A DNA stretch of 25,993 bases from an uncultured Oscillospiraceae bacterium (GCA_910584605.1 CAJUAW010000024.1:1-25993); one strand, 5' to 3'; positions 6,584 to 14,012 are shown, numbered from the stretch's first letter. The notes: a model not told the origin generated them from the letters alone. Numbers and translations: made by a program.

Positions 6584-7338
6584 TACATATTTGGGTCATC
6601 GTCTGTCCGCTGGTATTTATCGGCGGATTGATCGATGCAGTGGCCGGAGGCGGCGGGCTGATCACCCTGCCGGCCTATTTGATCGCAGGGCTTCCGGCCC
6701 ACATGGCGACCGGAACCAACAAATGCGGAAACGCCTTCGGAACGTTTTTGGCCACAGGCCGCTTTTTGAAGCGGGGCGACGTCCACCTTCCCACCGCTGT
6801 GGCCGGCGCGGCCGGCGCGCTGGTGGGGGCCTGGATCGGTGTTCAGATCAACCTGATCATGCCGGAGCAGGTGCTGTACTATGTGATGCTGGCCGTGGTT
6901 CCGGTGATGGCCGTTGTCCTGCTGATGAAACGGGATTTTGGACAGGAGGACCGCTCCGCAGAGTTAGGCACGCTCCAGCTGATGGCGATGTCCCTGGGGA
7001 TCGGGCTGGTAATCGGCTGCTACGACGGCTTCTTCGGTCCGGGGGCGGGGACATTTTTGATGCTGGCCTTTACCGGGCTGTGCCGGTTTGACCTGCTGAC
7101 TGCGTCCGGCAACACCAAGCTGGCCAATTCTGCCAGCCTGCTGGCATCGCTGGTCACCTTTGCGCTGGCCGGGAAGGTGATATGGAGCGTGGGCATCCCC
7201 GCTGCCGTCTGCGGCATTGCAGGCAACTATGTGGGCTCCAGCCTGGCGCTGAAGGGGGGAGCGAAGGTCATCCGCCCCATGTTCTTCGTTGTACTGGTCC
7301 TGCTGCTGGCTCGGCTGATCTACGGCCTGTTCGCTTGA
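6565..7338 (+). CDS. TSUP family (TauE/SafE) membrane transporter
   Basis: The 257-residue protein has about eight hydrophobic helices and the two TSUP repeats: FIGGLIDAVAGGGGLITLPAY with TGTNK near the N terminus and GCYDGFFGPGAGTFLML with ASGNTKLANSASL in the second half. The family exports sulfite, sulfoacetate or related anions across the cytoplasmic membrane, but the substrate cannot be read from sequence. The ATG at 6565 lies inside the end of rarA, with CAGGAG eight bases upstream. It ends the five-gene unit and is followed at once by a strong terminator. Confidence 0.92.
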   Translation: MEWSELIHIWVIVCPLVFIGGLIDAVAGGGGLITLPAYLIAGLPAHMATGTNKCGNAFGTFLATGRFLKRGDVHLPTAVAGAAGALVGAWIGVQINLIMPEQVLYYVMLAVVPVMAVVLLMKRDFGQEDRSAELGTLQLMAMSLGIGLVIGCYDGFFGPGAGTFLMLAFTGLCRFDLLTASGNTKLANSASLLASLVTFALAGKVIWSVGIPAAVCGIAGNYVGSSLALKGGAKVIRPMFFVVLVLLLARLIYGLFA

Positions 7339-7340
7339 AA

Positions 7341-7365
7341 AAAGCCGCCCATCGGGCGGCTTTTT
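7341..7365. terminator. Bidirectional intrinsic terminator between TSUP and DUF3810 genes
   Basis: A 10-bp stem (AAAGCCGCCC with its complement), a three-base loop and T-runs on both strands end both convergent units. It lies between the two stop codons and its tail overlaps the DUF3810 stop. Confidence 0.9.
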
Positions 7366-8467
7366 ACGCGGCCTCAGGGCCGTAGTAGTGAACCAGCAGG
7401 TCTACGCAGGCGCCATAGGAGCGGATTCCAAGTTCCTGGTCGTTGCCCTTGAGGAAGGAGTCATACATATCGCCCGCCACAGTTTCCATCGGAGATTCCA
7501 GCGCCTTCCAGTAGGCGTTGTTGTCCTCCCAGTCGATGGCCAGCTCCAGGGTAAAGGTGCGCCCGGCGATGTCGTACCATGTGTCGGGAGAAACGGAGTA
7601 TAACGCATTGCACAGCTGGATCAGTCCCATCAGCCAGCCGGAATACTGGAACACCGCATCATCACAGGTGGTGCAGGCGGCGATTCCGACAAAGTTGGCC
7701 TCCAGCTCGGAGGATACCATCCGCTGATGGGCCATCTCATGGGAGATGGTGGCAGGCACCAGACAGGCGGGGGCGTCTACATTGACATTTGCCTCGCCGG
7801 TGAAGGGAAAATAGACTCCAGTAAAGCCTAAAATGCTCTGCAATCTGGAGAAGAGCAAGGGTTTTGGCCTTACAGAATTTATGAACAGGGAGGGGAACTG
7901 CTCCGAGACCGCTTGATAGATGGCCGGGGCGCTCTCAAACCAGCCGGACAGATCTTTGACGAAATGCCCCTCGCTGTCCCTGGGCATCTGGGGGGCCAGA
8001 GCGGCGGCCTGCCGGGCGAAGAATTCGGTGACCGCAGCCAGCTCCTCCACAGAGCAGGGGCTGGTCTCCAGGCCCTCCCGCTGGGAGAAGGTGGGGATGT
8101 AGTAGGCGGCGTTCCACAGCCAGCACAGTCCCGCCCACAGCCAGAGCCAGGCTGCGGCCAGCGCGGCCAGACGGCGCAGGAGGGGCAGCAGTTTTTTCTG
8201 CCGCCACACCAGCACCACCGCCCGGATCAGCCAGACCAGACAGCCGGTCAGAAAGAGAACGGTCAGCAGTTCGGCCACTGAGAAGGGGAATACGGCCCAG
8301 CGCCGGCCCAAAAACTGCTCTATGGGGGCCATGACGCCGAATACCCACTTCGTCATGAGGGACTGATTGCCCTTCAGCCACTGGAACAGGATCACCAGTG
8401 CCAGGGGAAGGGTGATGACGCCCAGCCAACGCCAGGCCGGGCTGATGGTTTCCTGTGTTTTTTTCAT
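7364..8467 (-). CDS. DUF3810 membrane protein with HExxH motif
   Basis: The 367-residue product has three N-terminal hydrophobic segments (about 15-30, 63-88, 100-120) and an extracytoplasmic or membrane-proximal domain. That domain holds HEMAH (243-247) and a downstream SELEANF that may supply the third, glutamate, zinc ligand of a gluzincin. DUF3810 is widespread in clostridia and Bacteroidetes, and I know of no assigned substrate. The ATG at 8467 is preceded by AAGGAG; the longer frame upstream lies inside tmcAL. The start overlaps the tmcAL stop by four bases (ATGA), so the two are cotranscribed and probably translationally coupled. Confidence 0.88.
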   Translation of the reverse strand: MKKTQETISPAWRWLGVITLPLALVILFQWLKGNQSLMTKWVFGVMAPIEQFLGRRWAVFPFSVAELLTVLFLTGCLVWLIRAVVLVWRQKKLLPLLRRLAALAAAWLWLWAGLCWLWNAAYYIPTFSQREGLETSPCSVEELAAVTEFFARQAAALAPQMPRDSEGHFVKDLSGWFESAPAIYQAVSEQFPSLFINSVRPKPLLFSRLQSILGFTGVYFPFTGEANVNVDAPACLVPATISHEMAHQRMVSSELEANFVGIAACTTCDDAVFQYSGWLMGLIQLCNALYSVSPDTWYDIAGRTFTLELAIDWEDNNAYWKALESPMETVAGDMYDSFLKGNDQELGIRSYGACVDLLVHYYGPEAA

Positions 8468-9684
8468 AGGTTCTCCTTGCAGGGCGGACGGCAGAGAACC
8501 GTCTCCTGCTGTGTCATGACGGGACCGGCGGTCCACTCCAGCCCGCACGGCTGGGGCGTAGGGAAGCAGAGGGTAAAGAGGTCGGTGAACCGCTCTTCCA
8601 GAGCGAAAAGCGCCTGCGCGTCCTGGGAAAAGCGGCGGAAGGTCCTGTCGTGGATGTGGGCGGCCTTGACGAAGAAGGGGAGGGCGGCCCGGCGGTTCAT
8701 CTCTCTCAGCAGCGCCTGCCCCCGTCTGTTGAACCCCAGTACCCGGATGTAGGGGGGCGCGGCGGGGATATCCTGGTTCCGCAGGCCCAGCAGGGCGTAA
8801 AGGGCCAGCCGCCGCACCCGGGCATGGGCGTAGGTCCTGGTCTTGGCCAGTGCGTACAGCGTGTCCAGCACGGCGGTCTGCCGGGCGGCGTACAGCAGGC
8901 GGGCGGCCAGGCCGTCGCCGCTGTCCGGGAGGGATTCCGCCTCCTCCAGCGTCATGGAGCGCAGCCGGGCGATGAGCGCCCGCTCACACCATCTCAGGTC
9001 TGTGGACTCTCCCGTCCAGGGCAGGGACAGGAAGGGGGCGGCCCGGTCTGTCTCTCCCGCCCGGAGCCACCGGCGCAGGAGGGAGGCGGAGACAAAGCCG
9101 TCTGCGGCATCCCCGTCGTGGGCCGCGCCCCGGCGGGGGATGGTGACCGCGTCCATTCCGGCGGGCAGGAAACGGAGGTACTCCACCCCCAGGTTGTTGT
9201 TGGGCGTGTCCAGGAGGGCGGCCTGTTCCGGTCCCAGCAGACGCTCTGCCGCCGCGCGGCGGCACTGGGCGAAGGATTGTTTCGGCCCCAGCTCCTGGCG
9301 CAGGGCCTGGGAAAACTCCGGGCTGTTGAGGCACTGGGCCAGCGCTTTCAGCGGTTGGACCTCCCCGCACTCACTGCCGAAGGAGAGGATGTCCACCACT
9401 CCGGCGGCCTCCAGAATGGCCATCGCGCCTCTGGCAAAGCCCTCCGCAGAGGCGGCTGCCCACACCGTGGGCAGCTCCAGCACCAGGTCAACGCCTCCGG
9501 CCAGGGCCATTCCGGTCCGGGTCCATTTGTCCGTAATGGCGCACTCCCCCCGCTGGACCCAGTTGCCGCTCATAACGGACACAATGGCGGTCTCCTCCGA
9601 AAAGAGCCGGCGGGTTTCTGCGATGTGCCAGGCGTGTCCAGTATGGAAGGGGTTGTATTCAGCGACGATCCCGATCGTTTTCAA
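8464..9684 (-). CDS. tmcAL: tRNA(Met) cytidine acetate ligase TmcAL (YlbM)
   Basis: The 406-residue enzyme uses ATP and acetate to make N4-acetylcytidine at the wobble position of elongator tRNA-Met, as shown for the B. subtilis homologue. The nucleotidyltransferase signature is clear: GIVAEYNPFHTGHAWHI with HTGH at 14-17, MSGNWVQRGECAITDKW near 38-54, and DLVLELPTVWAAASAEGFA. The start is a TTG at 9684 with GGGAGG seven bases upstream; no in-frame ATG is near. It is divergent from acetate kinase, giving two acetate-handling enzymes back to back. Promoters for the two face each other in the 162-base gap. Confidence 0.95.
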   Translation of the reverse strand: MKTIGIVAEYNPFHTGHAWHIAETRRLFSEETAIVSVMSGNWVQRGECAITDKWTRTGMALAGGVDLVLELPTVWAAASAEGFARGAMAILEAAGVVDILSFGSECGEVQPLKALAQCLNSPEFSQALRQELGPKQSFAQCRRAAAERLLGPEQAALLDTPNNNLGVEYLRFLPAGMDAVTIPRRGAAHDGDAADGFVSASLLRRWLRAGETDRAAPFLSLPWTGESTDLRWCERALIARLRSMTLEEAESLPDSGDGLAARLLYAARQTAVLDTLYALAKTRTYAHARVRRLALYALLGLRNQDIPAAPPYIRVLGFNRRGQALLREMNRRAALPFFVKAAHIHDRTFRRFSQDAQALFALEERFTDLFTLCFPTPQPCGLEWTAGPVMTQQETVLCRPPCKENL

Positions 9685-9732
9685 GGGCGGACCTCCCGGT
9701 AAAAAATATTTGGATGAAATGTGAAAAAGTGG

Positions 9733-9761
9733 TTGTCCCCGAGAAGAAAAAGCGTTAAAAT
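9733..9761 (+). promoter_or_regulatory. Candidate ackA promoter
   Basis: TTGTCC (9733-9738), 17 bases, TAAAAT (9756-9761). Transcription would begin near 9768 and run through the opposed tmcAL promoter. Confidence 0.65.
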
Positions 9762-9785
9762 AGAAGCATCATCCGGGCTGCCTCT

Positions 9786-9814
9786 ATTTTAGTACATTCT
9801 TCGGTGAGAGGCAA
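9786..9814 (-). promoter_or_regulatory. Candidate tmcAL promoter, facing the ackA promoter
   Basis: On the minus strand TTGCCT (9814-9809), 17 bases, TAAAAT (9791-9786). The start point would be near 9779, so the transcript crosses the ackA promoter. The two identical -10 boxes form an inverted repeat with TCTATTTTA/TAAAATAGA. Confidence 0.65.
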
Positions 9815-9846
9815 CCCAAATTTGATTTGAGAAGGAGACGATCCCC

Positions 9847-11040
9847 ATGAATATTTTGGTTATCAACGCCGGCAGCTCTTCGCTGAAGTACCAGCTGCTC
9901 AACCCCGAGACCCAGCAGGTGCTGGCCAAGGGCCTGTGCGAGCGCATCGGTATCGACGGCAAGTTTACCTATAAGCCCGAGGGTAAGGAACCCGTCAAAG
10001 AGGCCGATGTGGCCATGCCCACCCACAATGAGGCCATCAAGGCCGTGCTGGACGCCCTGGTGGACGCCAAAAACGGCGTGATCGGCTCTATGAAGGAGAT
10101 CGACGCGGTCGGTCACCGGGTGGTCCACGGCGGCGAGAAGTTTGCCCGGTCCGTTCTGATCACCGATGAGGTGATGGCCGCCATCGAGGAGTGCAACCCT
10201 CTGGCCCCTCTCCACAATCCCGCCAATATCATCGGGATCAGGGCCTGTCAGGCTCTGATGCCCGGCACCCCCATGGTGGCCGTGTTCGATACCGCCTTCC
10301 ATCAGACCATGCCCGCCGCCGCCTATATGTACGCCCTGCCCTATGAGTATTATGAGAAGGACAAGGTCCGCCGCTACGGCTTCCACGGCACCTCCCACAA
10401 GTATGTCACCCAGCGGGCCGCCGCCATGCTGGGCAAACCCATTGAGGAGCTGAAGCTCATCTCCTGCCATCTGGGCAACGGTTCCTCCATCACCGCTGTG
10501 GACGGCGGAAAGAGTGTAGATACCTCCATGGGCTTCACCCCTCTGGCCGGACTGCCGATGGGCACCCGCTGCGGCGACATTGACGCGGGTATCCTCCAGT
10601 ACCTGATGAATCAGTACGGGATGGGGATCGATGAGATGCTGAACATCCTGAACAAGAAGTCCGGTGTGGAGGGCCTGAGCTGTGTCAGCTCCGACTTCCG
10701 TGATCTGGAGTCCGCCGCCGGCAAGGGCGACGAGAAGGCCGCGCTGGCTCAGAAGAAGTTTGCCTATGAGGTGAAGAAGTACGTGGGCGCTTATGCCGCC
10801 GCCATGGGCGGGGTGGACGCGCTCATCTTCACCGCCGGTGTGGGCGAGAACGACAAGGCGATCCGCTCCATGGTCTGCGAGGGTCTGGAGTACATGGGCG
10901 TGAAGCTGGACGCCGCCGCCAATGATGTCCGGGGAGAGGAGAAGGTCATCTCCGCCGCGGACTCCAAGGCAAAGGTCCTGCTGATCCCCACCAACGAGGA
11001 GCTGATGATCGCCATCGATACCGCAGCGCTGGCTAAGTAA
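9847..11040 (+). CDS. ackA: Acetate kinase
   Basis: This full-length (397 residues) ASKHA-fold kinase interconverts acetyl phosphate plus ADP with acetate plus ATP, the last energy-yielding step of acetate fermentation. It has the N-terminal NAGSSSLKY (7-15), GHRVVHGG, the RRYGFHGTSHKYV loop, CHLGNGSSITAV and the C-terminal FTAGVGEND. The ATG follows AAGGAG by about nine bases. No phosphotransacetylase gene is next to it. It is a single-gene unit: its own promoter lies within 115 bases and a strong hairpin terminator follows the stop. Confidence 0.98.
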   Translation: MNILVINAGSSSLKYQLLNPETQQVLAKGLCERIGIDGKFTYKPEGKEPVKEADVAMPTHNEAIKAVLDALVDAKNGVIGSMKEIDAVGHRVVHGGEKFARSVLITDEVMAAIEECNPLAPLHNPANIIGIRACQALMPGTPMVAVFDTAFHQTMPAAAYMYALPYEYYEKDKVRRYGFHGTSHKYVTQRAAAMLGKPIEELKLISCHLGNGSSITAVDGGKSVDTSMGFTPLAGLPMGTRCGDIDAGILQYLMNQYGMGIDEMLNILNKKSGVEGLSCVSSDFRDLESAAGKGDEKAALAQKKFAYEVKKYVGAYAAAMGGVDALIFTAGVGENDKAIRSMVCEGLEYMGVKLDAAANDVRGEEKVISAADSKAKVLLIPTNEELMIAIDTAALAK

Positions 11041-11054
11041 ACAGAATCCCTCCG

Positions 11055-11084
11055 AAAAGGCGGACGCGCTGCGTCCGCCTTTTT
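11055..11084 (+). terminator. Intrinsic terminator of ackA
   Basis: A perfect 13-bp stem (AAAAGGCGGACGC and complement) with loop GCT, ending in TTTTT. The next promoter's TTGACA begins only six bases after it. Confidence 0.93.
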
Positions 11085-11090
11085 GCGTCA

Positions 11091-11120
11091 TTGACAACGG
11101 TCATGTCCATACACTATAAT
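11091..11120 (+). promoter_or_regulatory. Near-consensus promoter for the AT-rich small gene
   Basis: TTGACA (11091-11096), 18 bases, TATAAT (11115-11120): both hexamers match the housekeeping consensus. It is the strongest-looking promoter in the window. Confidence 0.85.
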
Positions 11121-11161
11121 AAAAAATGACAGCAACAAATTAAAATTTACGGAGGAAGGAT

Positions 11162-11398
11162 ATGAAAAATATTTGGAAATATATCTTAGCGGGGTTTGCA
11201 GTTGCTATTGGCGGAATGTTTGTATCTGATTTGGCAGGGAACTTTTTTAATGGTTTAGGAGGCTATGGTTTTGGCTGTATTTTAGGTATTTGCATGTATC
11301 TGTGTGTTGTCATTGTGACGTGTACTGGAATCATCGTGGCTGAACTTCGTAAGAACACGCATGTTGATGAGGGCAGCGAAAACAAGAGCGAATTATAA
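11162..11398 (+). CDS. Orphan two-helix membrane peptide, AT-rich
   Basis: The 78-residue product is not recognised. It has a first helix (about 5-26, ILAGFAVAIGGMFVSDLA), a glycine-rich turn, a second helix with three cysteines (about 36-61, GCILGICMYLCVVIVTCTG) and a hydrophilic acidic tail ending NKSEL. Coding potential is supported by a near-perfect promoter, a GGAGG six bases before the ATG, and the clean two-helix pattern. By hand count about 93 of 240 bases are G or C (39%), whereas one sampled 60-base line of ackA is 68% GC. Its codons (TTT, ATT, GTT, GGT) also differ from the neighbours, which suggests recent acquisition. No function is proposed. Confidence 0.75.
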   Translation: MKNIWKYILAGFAVAIGGMFVSDLAGNFFNGLGGYGFGCILGICMYLCVVIVTCTGIIVAELRKNTHVDEGSENKSEL

Positions 11399-11444
11399 AT
11401 TACCAATTACCATTCTAATCAGCACTATTTGACAGGAGGCCAGC

Positions 11445-11645
11445 ATGGATATCCACGTCAACGATATACTAAAGATGAAGAAGCCTCACCCCTGCGGCAG
11501 TCCGGAATGGCTAGTCCTCCGGGTCGGGATGGATTTCAAGCTGCGCTGTCAGGGCTGCGGACGCGAGGTGATGCTGCCCCGCAGCAAGGCGGAAAAAAAC
11601 ATCCGGAAGGTGTTCCGTGACAGCCAGCCGGTGGAAAATCTGTAA
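11445..11645 (+). CDS. DUF951 family protein
   Basis: The 66-residue protein carries the family signature KMKKPHPCGSPEW, VLRVGMDFKLRCQGCGREV and MLPRSKAEKNI, with cysteines at CG and CxxC that suggest a zinc-ribbon fold. The family occurs across Firmicutes, often next to genes for translation or chromosome maintenance; its role is not established. The ATG has AGGAGG five bases upstream. It precedes the radical SAM gene by 19 bases and is probably cotranscribed with it. Confidence 0.9.
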   Translation: MDIHVNDILKMKKPHPCGSPEWLVLRVGMDFKLRCQGCGREVMLPRSKAEKNIRKVFRDSQPVENL

Positions 11646-11664
11646 AGGAAAGGAGCCTTACGAT

Positions 11665-12552
11665 ATGCGCTACGACAGCGATCTGCTCTACCGTCCGCCG
11701 GGAGAGTGGAAGAGCTACCTGCTCCAATGCACCATTGGGTGCTCCAACAATCAGTGCACCTTTTGCGGCATGTACAAATCCAAGCGCTTCCGTATTCGCC
11801 CGGTGTCTGAGATTCTGGAGGACATCGACATGGCCCGGGACTACTACGGTCCGGAGCTGCGGCGGGTATTTCTTATGGACGGCGACGCTATTATCATGAA
11901 GACGGGGGAGCTTCTGCAGATTCTCCGCAAGCTCTATGAGAGCTTTCCCAAGCTGGAGAAGGTGACGCTCTATGCCGGCCCCAAGAGCACCCTGTCCAAA
12001 ACGCCGGAGGAGCTGAAAGCCCTTCATGAGGCGGGGCTGTCCCGGGCCTATCTGGGGGTGGAGAGCGGCAGTGATCAGGTCCTTCAATTTATTCACAAGG
12101 GCTGCTCCGCCGAACAGATGCTGCTGGCCGGACAGCGCCTGGTGGAGGCGGGCATCGACCTGTGGGTCACCATAATCCTGGGCATGACCGGGGCCAACGG
12201 GGAGGGCGGCAGCTGGGAGGAGCATATCCTGTCCACCGCCAAAATGATCAACGCCATGAAGCCCCGGCACCTGTCCGCTATGACCTTCGCTCCCGCCAAA
12301 GGGACCCCTCTGGGGGAGGATGTGCTGGCCGGCCGCTTTGAAGTCTGCTCCGCCGACCATGTGCTGGAGGAGTGCCGCCTGCTGATCGAGCACCTGGACG
12401 TGGCCCCCCTCCACTTTACCAGCAATCACGCCTCCAATTACCTGCCGCTGAAGGGCGGCCTGCCCGAGGACCGGGAACAGTTCCTGGACATGATTGATCA
12501 GGCGCTGGCCGGAAAGATCCGCCTGCGAAAAACCTTGAACCGGGGCATTTAA
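11665..12552 (+). CDS. Radical SAM protein of unknown specificity
   Basis: The 295-residue protein has a radical SAM/TIM-barrel pattern: a cysteine cluster CTIGCSNNQCTFC at residues 22-34, VFLMDGDAIIM (like "fl.gG.p"), and LGVESGSDQVLQFIHKG. It resembles small COG1032-type enzymes without a B12 domain. The likely cluster ligands are C26, C31 and C34 (CX4CX2C), one residue wider than the canonical CX3CX2C; C22 is an extra cysteine. The start at 11665 has AGGAG nine bases upstream; the frame opens at 11617, but that would lie inside DUF951. The substrate is unknown. Confidence 0.87.
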   Translation: MRYDSDLLYRPPGEWKSYLLQCTIGCSNNQCTFCGMYKSKRFRIRPVSEILEDIDMARDYYGPELRRVFLMDGDAIIMKTGELLQILRKLYESFPKLEKVTLYAGPKSTLSKTPEELKALHEAGLSRAYLGVESGSDQVLQFIHKGCSAEQMLLAGQRLVEAGIDLWVTIILGMTGANGEGGSWEEHILSTAKMINAMKPRHLSAMTFAPAKGTPLGEDVLAGRFEVCSADHVLEECRLLIEHLDVAPLHFTSNHASNYLPLKGGLPEDREQFLDMIDQALAGKIRLRKTLNRGI

Positions 12553-12562
12553 AGGACAAATG

Positions 12563-12606
12563 AGCGCCCTTCTGCTGGCTGTCATGGCCGGCAGGGGGCT
12601 TTTTTA
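12563..12606 (+). terminator. Intrinsic terminator after the radical SAM gene
   Basis: An imperfect GC-rich hairpin (AGCGCCC..CTGCTGGC with GGCCGGCAGGGGGCT) is followed by TTTTTT. The stem has small bulges but the T-run is good. Confidence 0.75.
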
Positions 12607-12729
12607 TGGATACACGCTTTCTGTCAAGATTTGGGAACAGTGGTCGAAAGAAGGAAAAAGAGCCGCTATTCCTGTGAATTTCTAACAACTTATACAATTT
12701 CGGCTGGCCAATTCTAGTCAGTTTTGCCC

Positions 12730-12775
12730 TTGTTTTGCATTTCATGATTGGTTACAATGTGGTTACAAAAGTAAC
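12730..12775 (+). promoter_or_regulatory. Candidate promoter and repeated GGTTACAA operator of the wall hydrolase
   Basis: A possible promoter TTGTTT (12730-12735), 17 bases, TACAAT (12753-12758) overlaps the first of two GGTTACAA copies (12750-12757 and 12761-12768), which repeat at 11 bases. The second copy forms GTTAC-AAAA-GTAAC with 12771-12775. A further TGTCA/TGACA inverted pair (about 12793-12807) lies just before the ribosome binding site. Regulation is inferred from pattern only. Confidence 0.5.
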
Positions 12776-12836
12776 AGCGGTTGCTTTTGGTTGTCATAAT
12801 TTTGACATGACTCGCAACAAAAAAGGAGTGCAGACA

Positions 12837-13850
12837 ATGAAGCGAAAGCTGATTTCCATGATGCTCAGCGTCTTTGCCATGCTCCTCCTGATGGGTGCGG
12901 CTGCCGATACTGAGCCTGCGGCCGCCCTCGTGGCAGAGGAGGAGAGCGCCGTCTCTCAGGAGTCGGAGCTTGAGACTGAAGCGCAATTTCCCGATGAGAG
13001 ATCGGACCTGGAGGTCCCGGATGAGGGAGAGGCTGACGCCTCCGAACCCAGTTCGGACGATCCCTACGACTACAGCAACAGCCCCATGGTCCCGCCCATC
13101 GCGGTGACGGGGGACTCCAAGCTGCTCATTAACGGCCGGCCCGCGCCGCTGGAGCTGAACAAGGAGCTGCAGAACGGCGTTACCTATGTGTCCCTGTCCG
13201 TGATGACCCGCCAGCTGGCCCCCACGGCCGAGATCAGCTGGGATGGCTCCGCCGCCCGGGTGGTCACAGATCAGCTGACTCTCACCGCCGAGGTGGGACA
13301 GCTCTATGTGGAGGCCAACGGACGGTACCTCTATGTGCCTGATACGGTGCAGCTGACCCAGGCGGGGCAGGTGATCGTCCCCCTGCGTGTGGTGGCGAAG
13401 GCGTTCAACGCTGAGGTCGGCTACGACCCTGAGACCGGTTTGACCACCGTCACCAGCGGCTACGGTGCGATTCAGAGCGGGGACGAGTTTTATAATCCAG
13501 ATAATCTGTTCTGGCTGTCCCGGGTGATTCACCGGGAGAGCGGCAATCAGCCTATGGAGGGCAAAATGGCTGTGGGCAACGTTGTGCTCAACCGGGTGGC
13601 CGACCCCGTTTTCCCGGACACGGTGGAGAGCGTGCTGGCGCAGAAGAACCAGTTCAGCACCTATGCCTCCGGCGTGCTGGCTGCAACAGAGCCCTCCGCC
13701 TCCAGTACCATCGCCGCCAAGCTGGTGATGGACGGCGGCGTGGTGGAGGAGACCCGAGGCGCGCTGTATTTTGATTCCGGCTCCAACAGCTGGGCCGCGC
13801 GGAACAAGCAGCTGATCGCCACCATCGGCGGTCACAAATTCTACGGATGA
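12837..13850 (+). CDS. Secreted cell wall hydrolase: copper amine oxidase-like N domain plus SleB-type hydrolase
   Basis: The 337-residue protein begins with a signal peptide (MKRKLISMMLSVFAMLLLMGAA). An acidic, Ser/Glu-rich linker (about 30-80) follows, then a copper amine oxidase N-like domain (about 95-207, SKLLINGRPAPLELN to VIVPLRVVAKAFNAEVGYD) and a Hydrolase_2/SleB domain (about 225-337). That last domain contains WLSRVIHRESGNQ, with the predicted catalytic E234, and VGNVVLNRV. SleB/CwlJ enzymes cut spore cortex or other peptidoglycan; the N domain is thought to bind wall or dimerise and does not bind copper. The ATG at 12837 has AAGGAG eight bases upstream. A role in germination or in vegetative wall turnover is not decided by sequence. 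Confidence 0.9.
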   Translation: MKRKLISMMLSVFAMLLLMGAAADTEPAAALVAEEESAVSQESELETEAQFPDERSDLEVPDEGEADASEPSSDDPYDYSNSPMVPPIAVTGDSKLLINGRPAPLELNKELQNGVTYVSLSVMTRQLAPTAEISWDGSAARVVTDQLTLTAEVGQLYVEANGRYLYVPDTVQLTQAGQVIVPLRVVAKAFNAEVGYDPETGLTTVTSGYGAIQSGDEFYNPDNLFWLSRVIHRESGNQPMEGKMAVGNVVLNRVADPVFPDTVESVLAQKNQFSTYASGVLAATEPSASSTIAAKLVMDGGVVEETRGALYFDSGSNSWAARNKQLIATIGGHKFYG

Positions 13851-13853
13851 TCA

Positions 13854-13886
13854 AACAGGGACGCTTTTCAGCGTCCCTGTTGTTTT
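13854..13886 (+). terminator. Intrinsic terminator of the wall hydrolase gene
   Basis: A perfect 12-bp stem (AACAGGGACGCT and complement) with loop TTTC is followed by GTTTTG. It starts three bases after the stop codon. The rest of the gap before nusB (about 13887-14083) shows only a candidate -10 TATAAT at 14036-14041 with a weak TTTTCT -35. Confidence 0.85.
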
Positions 13887-14012
13887 GCGTTCAGACTGCC
13901 CGCCGCCGACTGAACCAGCGGGCTTGTTCGGGAACTCTTCCGCTCCGCCGTGGACCATCGGACGGAGACACACGGGAAATGACGGCCTCTGAAAAGAATT
14001 TCAAAATAGGGC

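Noticed and set aside
9784..11097. A 437-codon frame antisense to ackA
   Set aside because: The translation is Gly/His/Leu-rich with no domain pattern; it mirrors the codon structure of acetate kinase.
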